DNA of 64,000 nucleotides from DATMFV01 sp035555975 (lineage in GTDB: Bacteria; Verrucomicrobiota; Verrucomicrobiia; Chthoniobacterales; Chthoniobacteraceae), in contig DATMFV010000128.1 of assembly GCA_035555975.1 (NCBI GenBank), positions 81,031 to 145,030 of the forward strand, given 5' to 3'. Both the position numbers and the translations under genes were made by a program. The notes under the pieces are model-generated. The model made no database searches, was not told the origin of the DNA, and was given only the letters and a program-made list of their open reading frames with translations. Positions 26,431 through 34,059 of this stretch are shown here, one piece after another (the first letter of the stretch is position 1; every line of letters begins with the position of its first letter).

Positions 26431-27033
26431 ATGGCCAAACAAGTCAAGCTAGCCGCCCAGCCCCGCACAGCCGTGGGCCGCAACGCGGTCAAGAAAATCA
26501 AAAGTGCAGGGTTTGTTCCTGCGGTGATCTACGGTAACGGTGGAAGCCCCGCTTCCCTTCAGGTGGTGGAGCACGAACTCGACATCATCCTGGCGCATGC
26601 CGCCGGGGAGCACTTCCTTGTCGAACTCACGATCGACGGCGAAACCAAGCCCCGCACCACGATCGTGCAGGATATCCAGACCGACCCCGTCTCGCGGCGC
26701 ACGTTGCACGTCGATTTCCAGGTTGTCTCCGACGACAAGCCGATCGAAACGGCCATCCCGCTCGAACCGACCGGCGAAGCTGTTGGCGTCAAGAGCTTTG
26801 GCGGCCTGCTCGACCAGTTGATCCGCCAGGTCACCGTCCGGGCGCTGCCCAAGGATCTCCCGGCGTTGGTCCAGGTCGACGTCAGCGCGATGAACATCGG
26901 CGATCTGCTGCACATCAAGGATATTCCGCTTCCCGAGGGGATTTCCATCGTGGAGGATGGCGATATCGCCGTCTTCCAGATTGCAGCGCCGAGGGTTTCC
27001 GCCGCAGCGGCAGCGGAAGGGGAGTCGAAGTAA
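26431..27033 (+). CDS. rplY: 50S ribosomal protein L25 (general stress protein Ctc type)
   Basis: A 200-residue protein that binds 5S rRNA. The N-terminal L25 domain reads RTAVGRNAVKKIKSAGFVPA then VIYG. The C-terminal TL5/Ctc beta domain is visible (DPVSRRTLHVDFQVVS, GVLLDQ-type loop, LPKDLPALVQVDVSAMNIGD). The start is three bases after prs, so the two are almost certainly translated from one mRNA. The length fits the long Ctc form rather than the short E. coli L25. Confidence 0.95.
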   Translation: MAKQVKLAAQPRTAVGRNAVKKIKSAGFVPAVIYGNGGSPASLQVVEHELDIILAHAAGEHFLVELTIDGETKPRTTIVQDIQTDPVSRRTLHVDFQVVSDDKPIETAIPLEPTGEAVGVKSFGGLLDQLIRQVTVRALPKDLPALVQVDVSAMNIGDLLHIKDIPLPEGISIVEDGDIAVFQIAAPRVSAAAAAEGESK

Positions 27034-27096
27034 CCCTTTTTCTTCCCGTCCTTTTTCCCAAAAAGCCGCTCCGCTCCCCGTCTTCTGTTTTGAAGC

Positions 27097-27666
27097 ATGG
27101 CTCCCCCGAACCCGCCTTGTTATCGCCTGGTCATCGGGCTCGGTAACCCGGGGGCGGAGTACGAGCGGACGCGGCACAACGTCGGGTTCATGTTGCTTGA
27201 TCGGCTCGCTTCCATTGCCGGTTCCACCTGGAGCCGCAGCAAGGAATGGAAGGCGCAGCTTTCGGAGTACGAAGGCGCGCTTCTCTGCAAGCCGACCAGT
27301 TATATGAACCTGAGCGGGCAGCCGGTCTCCGCCGTGGCGCGATTTTACAAGATCCCGCCGGCGGAGATGGTGGTCATCTATGACGACCTGGCGCTGCCGC
27401 TCGGCAAGCTCCGGCTGCGGCCCGGCGGGTCGGCAGGCGGACACAACGGCATGGCGTCGATCATCGGGCAACTCGGGACCAACCAGGTTGCCCGGCTGCG
27501 GATCGGCATCGGCGAAGCCGCCCGCGAGGGAATGGTTTCGCACGTTTTGGGTCGCTTTTCGGCGAGGGAACTTCCACAACTTGAAGAGAGCCTTGGGCTG
27601 GCAGTCCAGGCTCTCGACGTGGCACAGCAACGCGGCCTGGAAGCCGCGATGAATCAGTTTAACTAA
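27097..27666 (+). CDS. pth: Peptidyl-tRNA hydrolase
   Basis: Releases stalled peptides from peptidyl-tRNA. At 189 residues it has VIGLGNPGAEYERTRHNVGF with the catalytic His, KPTSYMNLSGQPVSAVARFY, VIYDDLALPLGKLRLRPGG with the conserved Asp, and GGHNGMASIIGQLGT. All expected Pth signatures are intact. It sits 63 bp downstream of rplY and 8 bp upstream of rpsF. Confidence 0.97.
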   Translation: MAPPNPPCYRLVIGLGNPGAEYERTRHNVGFMLLDRLASIAGSTWSRSKEWKAQLSEYEGALLCKPTSYMNLSGQPVSAVARFYKIPPAEMVVIYDDLALPLGKLRLRPGGSAGGHNGMASIIGQLGTNQVARLRIGIGEAAREGMVSHVLGRFSARELPQLEESLGLAVQALDVAQQRGLEAAMNQFN

Positions 27667-27674
27667 AAAAATCT

Positions 27675-27989
27675 ATGAGCAACCGTTACGAAGCACTCCT
27701 GGTCCTCGACATCAAAGGTGGCGACGACAGCATCAAGGAATCCATTGACCGGCTCGAAGGCGAGTTCGTCAAGGAAGGCGCCACCATCGAATCGATCCAG
27801 AAGATGGACCGCCGCCAGTTTTCCTATGTCAAGGGTCACCTGGAAAGCGGGTATTACGCCAATTTCATCTTTTCGGCCGAGCCGAGCGCCATTGAAAAAC
27901 TGCGCGGCAAGTTCAGGCTCGACAAAGAAGTCTATCGCCAGAACTATAAGAAGCTGGCCCCGAAAAAGGCTGAAGCCGCCGCTGCCTGA
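27675..27989 (+). CDS. rpsF: 30S ribosomal protein S6
   Basis: A 104-residue S6 protein (YEALLVLDIKG, SIDRLEGEFVKEGATIESIQ, RRQFSYVKGHLESGYYANFI, Ala/Lys-rich tail). It partners S18 on the platform of the 30S subunit. The usual downstream genes rpsR and rplI are absent; ssb follows after 182 bp that contain a strong hairpin. Confidence 0.95.
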   Translation: MSNRYEALLVLDIKGGDDSIKESIDRLEGEFVKEGATIESIQKMDRRQFSYVKGHLESGYYANFIFSAEPSAIEKLRGKFRLDKEVYRQNYKKLAPKKAEAAAA

Positions 27990-28027
27990 TTTTTTTTCAG
28001 GAAGCCCGCGAGAAGCCGCCCAGAGTG

Positions 28028-28055
28028 TTCGCCTCCGCATGAAACCGGAGGCGAA
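28028..28055 (+). promoter_or_regulatory. Strong hairpin between rpsF and ssb
   Basis: Perfect 10-bp stem TTCGCCTCCG (28028-28037) and CGGAGGCGAA (28046-28055) with an 8-base loop. No T-tract follows, so it is unlikely to be a full terminator. It could be an mRNA-processing or attenuation element, or a partial terminator lowering readthrough into ssb. Confidence 0.5.
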
Positions 28056-28171
28056 TGAGCGTTGGCTCGTGCCGACGTTTTGCCGGTTCATTCCGGGAGG
28101 GGCGTCAATGTTTTCATCCTCTGTATCCAGTCCCTTAACGATTCCCTTATCCAGAAAGAAGAGGTAGACCC

Positions 28172-28669
28172 ATGGCCAATCTTAATAAAGTGATGTTGAT
28201 CGGGAACCTGACCCGTGACCCGGATGTGCGCTACACCCCGAAAGGAACGGCCGTGGCCGAACTCGGTCTCGCGGTCAATCGGCGCTATACCGTCGATGGC
28301 GAGAAGCGGGAGGAAACGACGTTTGTCGACATCACCTTGTGGGGACGTACGGCGGAACTGGCCGGGCAATACCTTCGCAAGGGGCGGTCGATCTATATTG
28401 AAGGTCGCCTCCAGTTTGACACCTGGGACGACAAGCAGACCGGCCAGAAGCGGAGCAAGCTCCGTGTGATCGGCGATGAAATGCAGTTTCTGGGTGGACG
28501 CGACGGCGAATCCGGCGGTGCCCCGCGCGGTGGTGGAGGCGGCGAAGAGTACGAACCCCGTTCGGAAGCCCCCCGTTACAGCCAGCGCCCCCAGGGTCGC
28601 CCGACGCCGCCGCCCAAGCCGCCCGCCGATCCCGACCTCGATGTCGAGGACGACGATATTCCATTCTAA
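28172..28669 (+). CDS. ssb: Single-stranded DNA-binding protein
   Basis: A 165-residue SSB with an N-terminal OB fold (NKVMLIGNLTRDPDVRYTPK, FVDITLWGRTAELAGQYLRK, YIEGRLQFDTWDDKQTGQKR). A Gly/Pro-rich disordered tail follows, then the acidic partner-binding tip DVEDDDIPF. A good ribosome-binding site (AAGAAGAGG) precedes the ATG. It is followed directly by a terminator hairpin. Confidence 0.96.
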   Translation: MANLNKVMLIGNLTRDPDVRYTPKGTAVAELGLAVNRRYTVDGEKREETTFVDITLWGRTAELAGQYLRKGRSIYIEGRLQFDTWDDKQTGQKRSKLRVIGDEMQFLGGRDGESGGAPRGGGGGEEYEPRSEAPRYSQRPQGRPTPPPKPPADPDLDVEDDDIPF

Positions 28670-28705
28670 GGGCAACCCCCGGCGGACGCGGAGGGCTGCC
28701 CTTTT
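28670..28705 (+). terminator. Terminator after ssb
   Basis: Arms GGGCAACCC (28670-28678) and GGGCTGCCC (28693-28701) pair with one mismatch across a 14-base loop, followed by TTTT. This separates ssb from gatC, which must have its own promoter in 28706-28829. Confidence 0.7.
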
Positions 28706-28829
28706 AGGGCGCTTCCCGTGTCAGAACTTTCGAGACAGGCGGGTGCTCGGGGGTTTTCCCTGTGCCGACAAGATTCGCGAAAGAATCTGCTTTCGACCTG
28801 ATTTATTTCCTGTTTTTCTTTTGCTACTC

Positions 28830-29114
28830 ATGAATGCCGACTTCGATGTGCGCTACACGGCGGGCCTGGCCCGGTTGAACTTAAGCGAGGGGGAAATCTC
28901 CAAGTTTCAGGCCCAGCTCTCCCAGATCCTCGGTTACGTGGAAAAGCTCAATTCGGTGGATGTCACCGGCATTGAACCGACCGCACACGCCACCCCGGTC
29001 TTCAACGTGGTGCGCGACGACGTGGCGCAGAAGAGTTTCACGGCGGCTGAGGCGCTCTCCAATGCTCCCCGGCAGGGGAACGGGTTGTTCATTGTAGCCA
29101 AAGTGATCGAATAA
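28830..29114 (+). CDS. gatC: Asp-tRNA(Asn)/Glu-tRNA(Gln) amidotransferase subunit C
   Basis: A 94-residue GatC that clamps GatA to GatB. It has YTAGLARLNLSEGEISKFQAQ, ILGYVEKLNSVDVTGIEPT and LSNAPRQGNGLFIVAKVIE. The ATG at 28830 fits the family start. It precedes gatA by 10 bp. gatB is not in the window. Confidence 0.94.
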   Translation: MNADFDVRYTAGLARLNLSEGEISKFQAQLSQILGYVEKLNSVDVTGIEPTAHATPVFNVVRDDVAQKSFTAAEALSNAPRQGNGLFIVAKVIE

Positions 29115-29124
29115 CGCTTTTTCC

Positions 29125-30573
29125 ATGTCGCTTTACTCTCTTTCCGTATCCGATCTTCAGGCGCGGCTGCGCGCCGGTGAATGTTCTCCCCTTGAGGCGG
29201 TCGATGCCCTGGAGGCGCGAATCACCGAAGTCGACGGCTCCGTCGGCGGTTACCTTTCACGCCAGTTGGAAAGCGCACGCGAACAGGCGGCGCGGGCCGA
29301 TGTCACCCTTCCGCTGGGCGGGGTGCCGATCGCGATCAAGGACAATATCAACGTCAAGGGCGAGTCGCTGACCTGCTCCTCCAAAATTCTCGAAGGGTAT
29401 GTCGCCCCGTACGATGCGACGGTCATCACCCGGCTCCGGGCGGCGGGCGCGATCCCCTTTGGCCGGACCAACCTGGACGAGTTTGCCATGGGGTCCACGA
29501 CGGAGAGTTCCGCCTACGGAAAGACGCACAACCCGTGGGACACGAGCCGGATTCCCGGCGGTTCCTCCGGCGGCTCGGCGGCGGTGGTCGCGGCGGACGA
29601 AGCATTTGCCTCGCTTGGCTCCGACACCGGCGGCTCCATCCGGCAACCGGCGGCGTTGTGCGGCTGCGTCGGCCTGAAGCCGAGCTATGGCCGGGTGTCG
29701 CGTTACGGGCTGGTCGCCTTTGCTTCTTCGCTCGATCAGATCGGACCGCTGACCAAGAATGTTCGCGACGCCGGGTTGATCCTCAATGCGCTCGCGGGGC
29801 CTGATCCGCACGACTCGACCAGCCTCGACCAGCCGGTGCCCGATTTTACCGCCCGCCTCGGGGAAGACCTGAAGGGGGTGCGCCTTGGCGTGCCGAAGGA
29901 GTACTTTGTGGCCGGGATCGACCCGCAGGTTGAGCAGGCGGTGCGGGCTGCCATTGCCCAGTACGAATCGCTCGGCGCGGAGATCGTGGAAGTTTCGATG
30001 CCTCACACGGAATACGCCGTAAGCGTCTACTACGTCATCGCCAACGCGGAGGCTTCGGCCAACCTGGCGCGGTTTGACGGCGTTCGCTATGGCCGCCGGG
30101 CGGAGGGGGCGCAGAACATCCTCGACCAGTATGCCCGGACGCGGGAGGAAGGGTTCGGCCAGGAAGTCAAGCGGCGCATCATTCTCGGTACTTATGTGTT
30201 GAGTTCGGGGTATTACGATGCCTACTACCTGAAAGCGCAGAAGGTGCGGACGCTGATCCGGCGCGACTTTGACGCCGCTTTTGAGAAGGTGGATGCGCTG
30301 ATCTGCCCCACCACGCCCGACCTCGCCTTCCGCCTCGGCGAATGTTCCGACGACCTGCTCAAGATGTACCTCGCCGACGTGTTCACGATCGCGGTCAACC
30401 TTTCGGGGACGTGCGCACTCAGCCTGCCGTGCGGAGCGGTGGAGACGCAGGGGGTGAAACTGCCCGTCGGGATGCAGTTGATCGGCAAGCCGTTTCAGGA
30501 ACAGGAATTGCTGAAGATAGCCCATGCCTATGAGCAGAGCACTTCATGGCACCTTGCCCGTGCGATCGCGTGA
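29125..30573 (+). CDS. gatA: Asp-tRNA(Asn)/Glu-tRNA(Gln) amidotransferase subunit A
   Basis: A 482-residue amidase subunit that frees ammonia from glutamine for transamidation of mischarged tRNA. The amidase catalytic triad is present: Lys in GVPIAIKDNINVKG, and the serines in IPGGSSGGSAAVVAADE and GSDTGGSIRQPAALCG. The GatA-specific segments NLDEFAMGSTTESSAYG and KPSYGRVSRYGLVAFASSLD are clear. It is co-transcribed with gatC. Confidence 0.97.
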   Translation: MSLYSLSVSDLQARLRAGECSPLEAVDALEARITEVDGSVGGYLSRQLESAREQAARADVTLPLGGVPIAIKDNINVKGESLTCSSKILEGYVAPYDATVITRLRAAGAIPFGRTNLDEFAMGSTTESSAYGKTHNPWDTSRIPGGSSGGSAAVVAADEAFASLGSDTGGSIRQPAALCGCVGLKPSYGRVSRYGLVAFASSLDQIGPLTKNVRDAGLILNALAGPDPHDSTSLDQPVPDFTARLGEDLKGVRLGVPKEYFVAGIDPQVEQAVRAAIAQYESLGAEIVEVSMPHTEYAVSVYYVIANAEASANLARFDGVRYGRRAEGAQNILDQYARTREEGFGQEVKRRIILGTYVLSSGYYDAYYLKAQKVRTLIRRDFDAAFEKVDALICPTTPDLAFRLGECSDDLLKMYLADVFTIAVNLSGTCALSLPCGAVETQGVKLPVGMQLIGKPFQEQELLKIAHAYEQSTSWHLARAIA

Positions 30574-30712
30574 TCGCCGGGGGGAGGTTTCCCTTTTTTT
30601 TCGTCGTTCCCATACCTCCCGGACACGCAATGAAACCGGCGGATGCGAAATGAAGGACTGGACAGGCCGCCCACTCCAGGCGTAGCCTTTCACTGCTTTC
30701 TCCCACCTGCTT

Positions 30713-31372
30713 ATGAGTTCCCTTTTGTTTAAGCGCTTTCTCGCCCGGCCGCTTCAGGTGGCCTACATTCTCCCCAGTTCCAAAGCGCTCATCAAGCGGG
30801 TCGCCAGCAAGCTCGATTTTTCCCGACCGCGCACGATCGTGGAGTTTGGCCCGGGCGAGGGATGCCATACCCGCGAACTGGTGCGGAGGATGCATCCGGA
30901 CTCCCGGATGCTTCTTTTCGAACTCGACCCCGAACTGGCGGCCCACCTTGAAAAACAGTTCGCCGACGATCCGCGCGTCGAAGTCCTCAACGCCGACGCC
31001 GCCAGCCTCAAGGCGGAACTCGCCGCCCGGGGGATCGAGTATTGCGACTATGTGGTTTCGGGCATCCCGTTCTCGATTCTCGAAATCGGTAAGAAGCGGA
31101 GCATCCTGCGCGCGGTCTACGAGTCGCTCGCCCCGGCTCCTTCTTCGGCTTTTATCATTTACCAGTGCACCAATGAGTTAAAGCAGCACGCCACGATGTT
31201 CCCCCGGACCCAGTCGGAATATTTTCTGCCGAACTTTCCGCCGATGGTGGTGGCCGTCTATTACAAGCAGGAGATCAACGCTCCGCTCTCCGCCGCGCCC
31301 AACGGTAATGCCGCCCCTGCGGCGAAATTGAACGGCCACGCTGTTCTTCAGCGGCAGAACAACGCCCACTGA
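30713..31372 (+). CDS. SAM-dependent methyltransferase, rRNA-dimethylase/phospholipid N-methylase-like
   Basis: A 219-residue class I methyltransferase. Motif I is VEFGPGEGCHTRELV near residue 45; later strands are MLLFELDPELAAHL, VEVLNADAASL and YVVSGIPFSI. The lead segment FLARPLQVAYILPSSKAL resembles KsgA-like and PmtA-like proteins from environmental bacteria. Lipid or small-molecule methylation is as likely as rRNA. The C-terminus is an Ala/Asn-rich tail. Its stop overlaps the next ATG by one base (TGATG), so it is coupled to the epimerase gene. Confidence 0.78.
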   Translation: MSSLLFKRFLARPLQVAYILPSSKALIKRVASKLDFSRPRTIVEFGPGEGCHTRELVRRMHPDSRMLLFELDPELAAHLEKQFADDPRVEVLNADAASLKAELAARGIEYCDYVVSGIPFSILEIGKKRSILRAVYESLAPAPSSAFIIYQCTNELKQHATMFPRTQSEYFLPNFPPMVVAVYYKQEINAPLSAAPNGNAAPAAKLNGHAVLQRQNNAH

Positions 31373-32619
31373 TGAATTTGGCGCAGACCGGTGATGCGGG
31401 CAGGCTTGCCCAATCGTGTTTGGACGCGGTGGCATCGTTGCGCTGCGGGGTGAACGCGCCGATGGCCGGGTGGCTTCGTGAGCATCTCTTCGGGCATCTG
31501 CTCCCGTTCTGGGAACGCCACGCGGTGGACGACCAGGGGGGGCTGCTCACCTGCATTACCGACGCCGGGAAGGTGATCAGCACCGACAAGTGGCTCTGGA
31601 GCCAGTGGCGCGCCGTCTGGGTTTTCAGCCGGATTTACAACCGGCTGGACCGCGATCCGCGCTGGTTGAGGCTGGCCGAGCATCTCGCCGCGTTTGCCAT
31701 CCGCAGCGGCTGGGATGAGGCCGGGAACGGCTGGGCCCTGCTGCTCGACCGGTCGGGGAAGATTCTCCGGGGACACGAGAGCACTTACGTCGATGCCTTT
31801 GCGATCTATGGCCTGACGGAGCTTTTCCAGGCGAACGGCGATGGGGAACTGCTCGCACTTGCCCGCCGCACGGCGGATGCCGCGTTGGCCGACCTTGCGC
31901 AACCGTATGACCGCATTCCCCATTTTCCGTACCCGATCCCGCCGGGGGCCAAACCGCACGGCATCCCGATGCTCTGGTCGCTCAAGCTGGCGGAACTCGG
32001 CGCGGTTTCCGGAGAGGCGCGTTACCTCGAAGCGGCCCGGCGGCTCTCCGATGAGATTTTCCGCGACTTCTACCGCCCCGACCGCGATCTCGTGCTCGAA
32101 ATCGTCCGGCTCGATGGTGGAGAGTTCCCCGCGCCGAAAGGGACGGCGGTCGTCCCGGGCCATGTGATCGAAGACCTCTGGTTTCAGGTCCATGTGCGGC
32201 GGCTTCTGGGGGAAGCGCCGGATGCCCGAACCGACGAGATGTTCCGCCTTCTCCTGCGCCATCTCGACCTCGGCTGGGACCGCGAACACGGGGGCGGCCT
32301 TCTGCTCGCCGTCGATGCGGACGGAAACGAGCCGGTCGGCTGGAATTTCGCCGATACCAAGCTCTGGTGGCCCCACACGGAGGCGCTTTATTCGGCGCTC
32401 CTCGGCTGGCAGCATGGCGGTGCCCCGGTTTTTCTCGACTGGTACGAAAAGGTCTGGGGCTATTGCCTGCGCCATTATGTCGATTGGGAGCATGGCGAAT
32501 GGCGGCAGAAGCTCAACCGCGATGGGACGCCGATCACCGACGTCGTGGCACTTCCGGTCAAGGACCCGTTCCATCTTCCCCGCAGCCTGATCCTTCAGAT
32601 CGAGGCGCTGGAGGCATAG
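31372..32619 (+). CDS. N-acylglucosamine 2-epimerase family protein
   Basis: A 415-residue (alpha/alpha)6-barrel enzyme of the AGE/cellobiose 2-epimerase group. Substrate-binding residues lie in KWLWSQWRAVWVFSRIYN, GHESTYVDAFAIYGLTEL, VVPGHVIEDLWFQ and LWWPHTEALYSALL, with the conserved catalytic histidines. The family interconverts C2 epimers of free sugars. It probably feeds sugars from the neighbouring glycan loci. It is coupled to the methyltransferase gene and convergent with the oxidoreductase of locus 2. Confidence 0.86.
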   Translation: MNLAQTGDAGRLAQSCLDAVASLRCGVNAPMAGWLREHLFGHLLPFWERHAVDDQGGLLTCITDAGKVISTDKWLWSQWRAVWVFSRIYNRLDRDPRWLRLAEHLAAFAIRSGWDEAGNGWALLLDRSGKILRGHESTYVDAFAIYGLTELFQANGDGELLALARRTADAALADLAQPYDRIPHFPYPIPPGAKPHGIPMLWSLKLAELGAVSGEARYLEAARRLSDEIFRDFYRPDRDLVLEIVRLDGGEFPAPKGTAVVPGHVIEDLWFQVHVRRLLGEAPDARTDEMFRLLLRHLDLGWDREHGGGLLLAVDADGNEPVGWNFADTKLWWPHTEALYSALLGWQHGGAPVFLDWYEKVWGYCLRHYVDWEHGEWRQKLNRDGTPITDVVALPVKDPFHLPRSLILQIEALEA

Positions 32620-32713
32620 GGAGGGTGCGATTCGTTTGAAGTCAACCCGAAGCGGAAGTTGACAGGAGAGGGGCAGCGATAGCCCATGGGATGAAGGGCA
32701 TCCGCCCCGAAGT

Positions 32714-34057
32714 TCAACGGCCCGGGCGGTAGGCTTCTCCCAGAAGTTCCCGCATTGAGTAGGGTCGCCCCTCTTTTGAGGAACGCCAGATCGCTTCCCC
32801 GGCGGCAATCGCAATCGCTCCGGCATAGGCATCGGCAGGCAGGCCGAGGGAGATACCGCTGCCCTGGCCGAAGAGATCGCGCTGGATGTGGCGGTCGGCC
32901 CCTCCATGCCCGCCTTCCTCGGTCTCTACCTTGAATTCCTCCCTCCCGCCAAAGAGCGGAAAATGGACGATCTTGTCCGTGAAGACCGGCGCGGGGTTTG
33001 AGCCGGCCGGGCCGGGCTCGGTTCGGTGGGTGACTTCCAGTCGCCCCCTGGTTCCGTTGAAGGCAAGGGTAAAGCCTTCCCATGGAGTGGAAAAGTTGCA
33101 GGAATAGGAGAGGATCGCCCCATTGCGGTAATGCAGCAATGCGCCATAGGTATCTTCGATGTCGATTTCGGCATCATAGATATAGGCATCGCCCGGGTAT
33201 TGGACGGAGTAGGGTAGCCCAAGGTAGTTCCAGCCCGGCGTGATCGGGTTTCCGGGCGAAACCCCTTTGGGGAGGAGGTTCTTTTGGAAGTAAGGGCATT
33301 GTGCGCGGGTTTCCGCGAGATCAAGCGGAGCGCCCGAGGCGCTGCGGGGACGGTGGGCTCCCTGTTCGCCGTAATAGTTCAAGGCGCCGAAGGCGAAGAC
33401 GGTTTCCGGCACGGAGTCGAGCAGCCAGTTGACGAGATCAAGGTGGTGGACGGATTTGTGAATGCACAGGCCACCGGAGTTTTTGCGGAGGCGGTTCCAG
33501 CGGTAAAAATAGCTGGAGCCGTGACGGGTATCGAGATTGTAGACGAACTCGACATTGGTGACGCGCCCGACCTTGTCCGCGCAAAGCAGTTCCTTGACGC
33601 GGCGCGCGATGGTGGCATAGCGGTAATTATGGGCGACAATGAGCGAGCCTGCGCCCGCCGCTTCCGCCTTGAGGACCGCCTCGGCCTGTTTGCCATTGAT
33701 GACCATCGGTTTTTCGACGATGACCTTCAAACCATGCTTGAGGCCGCAGAGGATCTGTTCGCAATGCGCATGATCCGGGCTTGCGATGAGGAGGACTTCC
33801 GGATTGGTTTCGCAGATCATCCGCTCGAGACCTTCCGCGGGGGTGTAGACGGGGATCTGTAGCTGGAATTTTTCCAGAAATCGTAACACGCGATCGCGGT
33901 CGACATCGTAGATGGCGGCAAATTCGCTGGTATCGCTGAAGTCGTTGGCACCGGGTTGATCCCGCTTTCCGAGCAGAGGCAGGACGAAGTGGTAGATGGC
34001 ACGGATGCTCAGGCCGCAAAGGGCGTAACGGGTTTTTTGAGATGGGGTGTCGGGCAT
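32714..34057 (-). CDS. Gfo/Idh/MocA family oxidoreductase, locus 2
   Basis: A 447-residue dehydrogenase with the Rossmann start YALCGLSIRAIYHFVLPLL, VLLIASPDHAHCEQIL, and the EKP motif in KVIVEKPMVINGKQA. HNYRYATIARRVKEL and NSGGLCIHKSVHHLDLVNWL follow, the usual catalytic Lys/His region. It is longer than typical because of insertions in the substrate domain (residues about 250-330). The ATG at 34057 lies 2 bp after the stop of the giant secreted gene. It is the last gene of locus 2 and parallels the oxidoreductase of locus 1. Confidence 0.87.
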   Translation of the reverse strand: MPDTPSQKTRYALCGLSIRAIYHFVLPLLGKRDQPGANDFSDTSEFAAIYDVDRDRVLRFLEKFQLQIPVYTPAEGLERMICETNPEVLLIASPDHAHCEQILCGLKHGLKVIVEKPMVINGKQAEAVLKAEAAGAGSLIVAHNYRYATIARRVKELLCADKVGRVTNVEFVYNLDTRHGSSYFYRWNRLRKNSGGLCIHKSVHHLDLVNWLLDSVPETVFAFGALNYYGEQGAHRPRSASGAPLDLAETRAQCPYFQKNLLPKGVSPGNPITPGWNYLGLPYSVQYPGDAYIYDAEIDIEDTYGALLHYRNGAILSYSCNFSTPWEGFTLAFNGTRGRLEVTHRTEPGPAGSNPAPVFTDKIVHFPLFGGREEFKVETEEGGHGGADRHIQRDLFGQGSGISLGLPADAYAGAIAIAAGEAIWRSSKEGRPYSMRELLGEAYRPGR

Positions 34058-34059
34058 GG

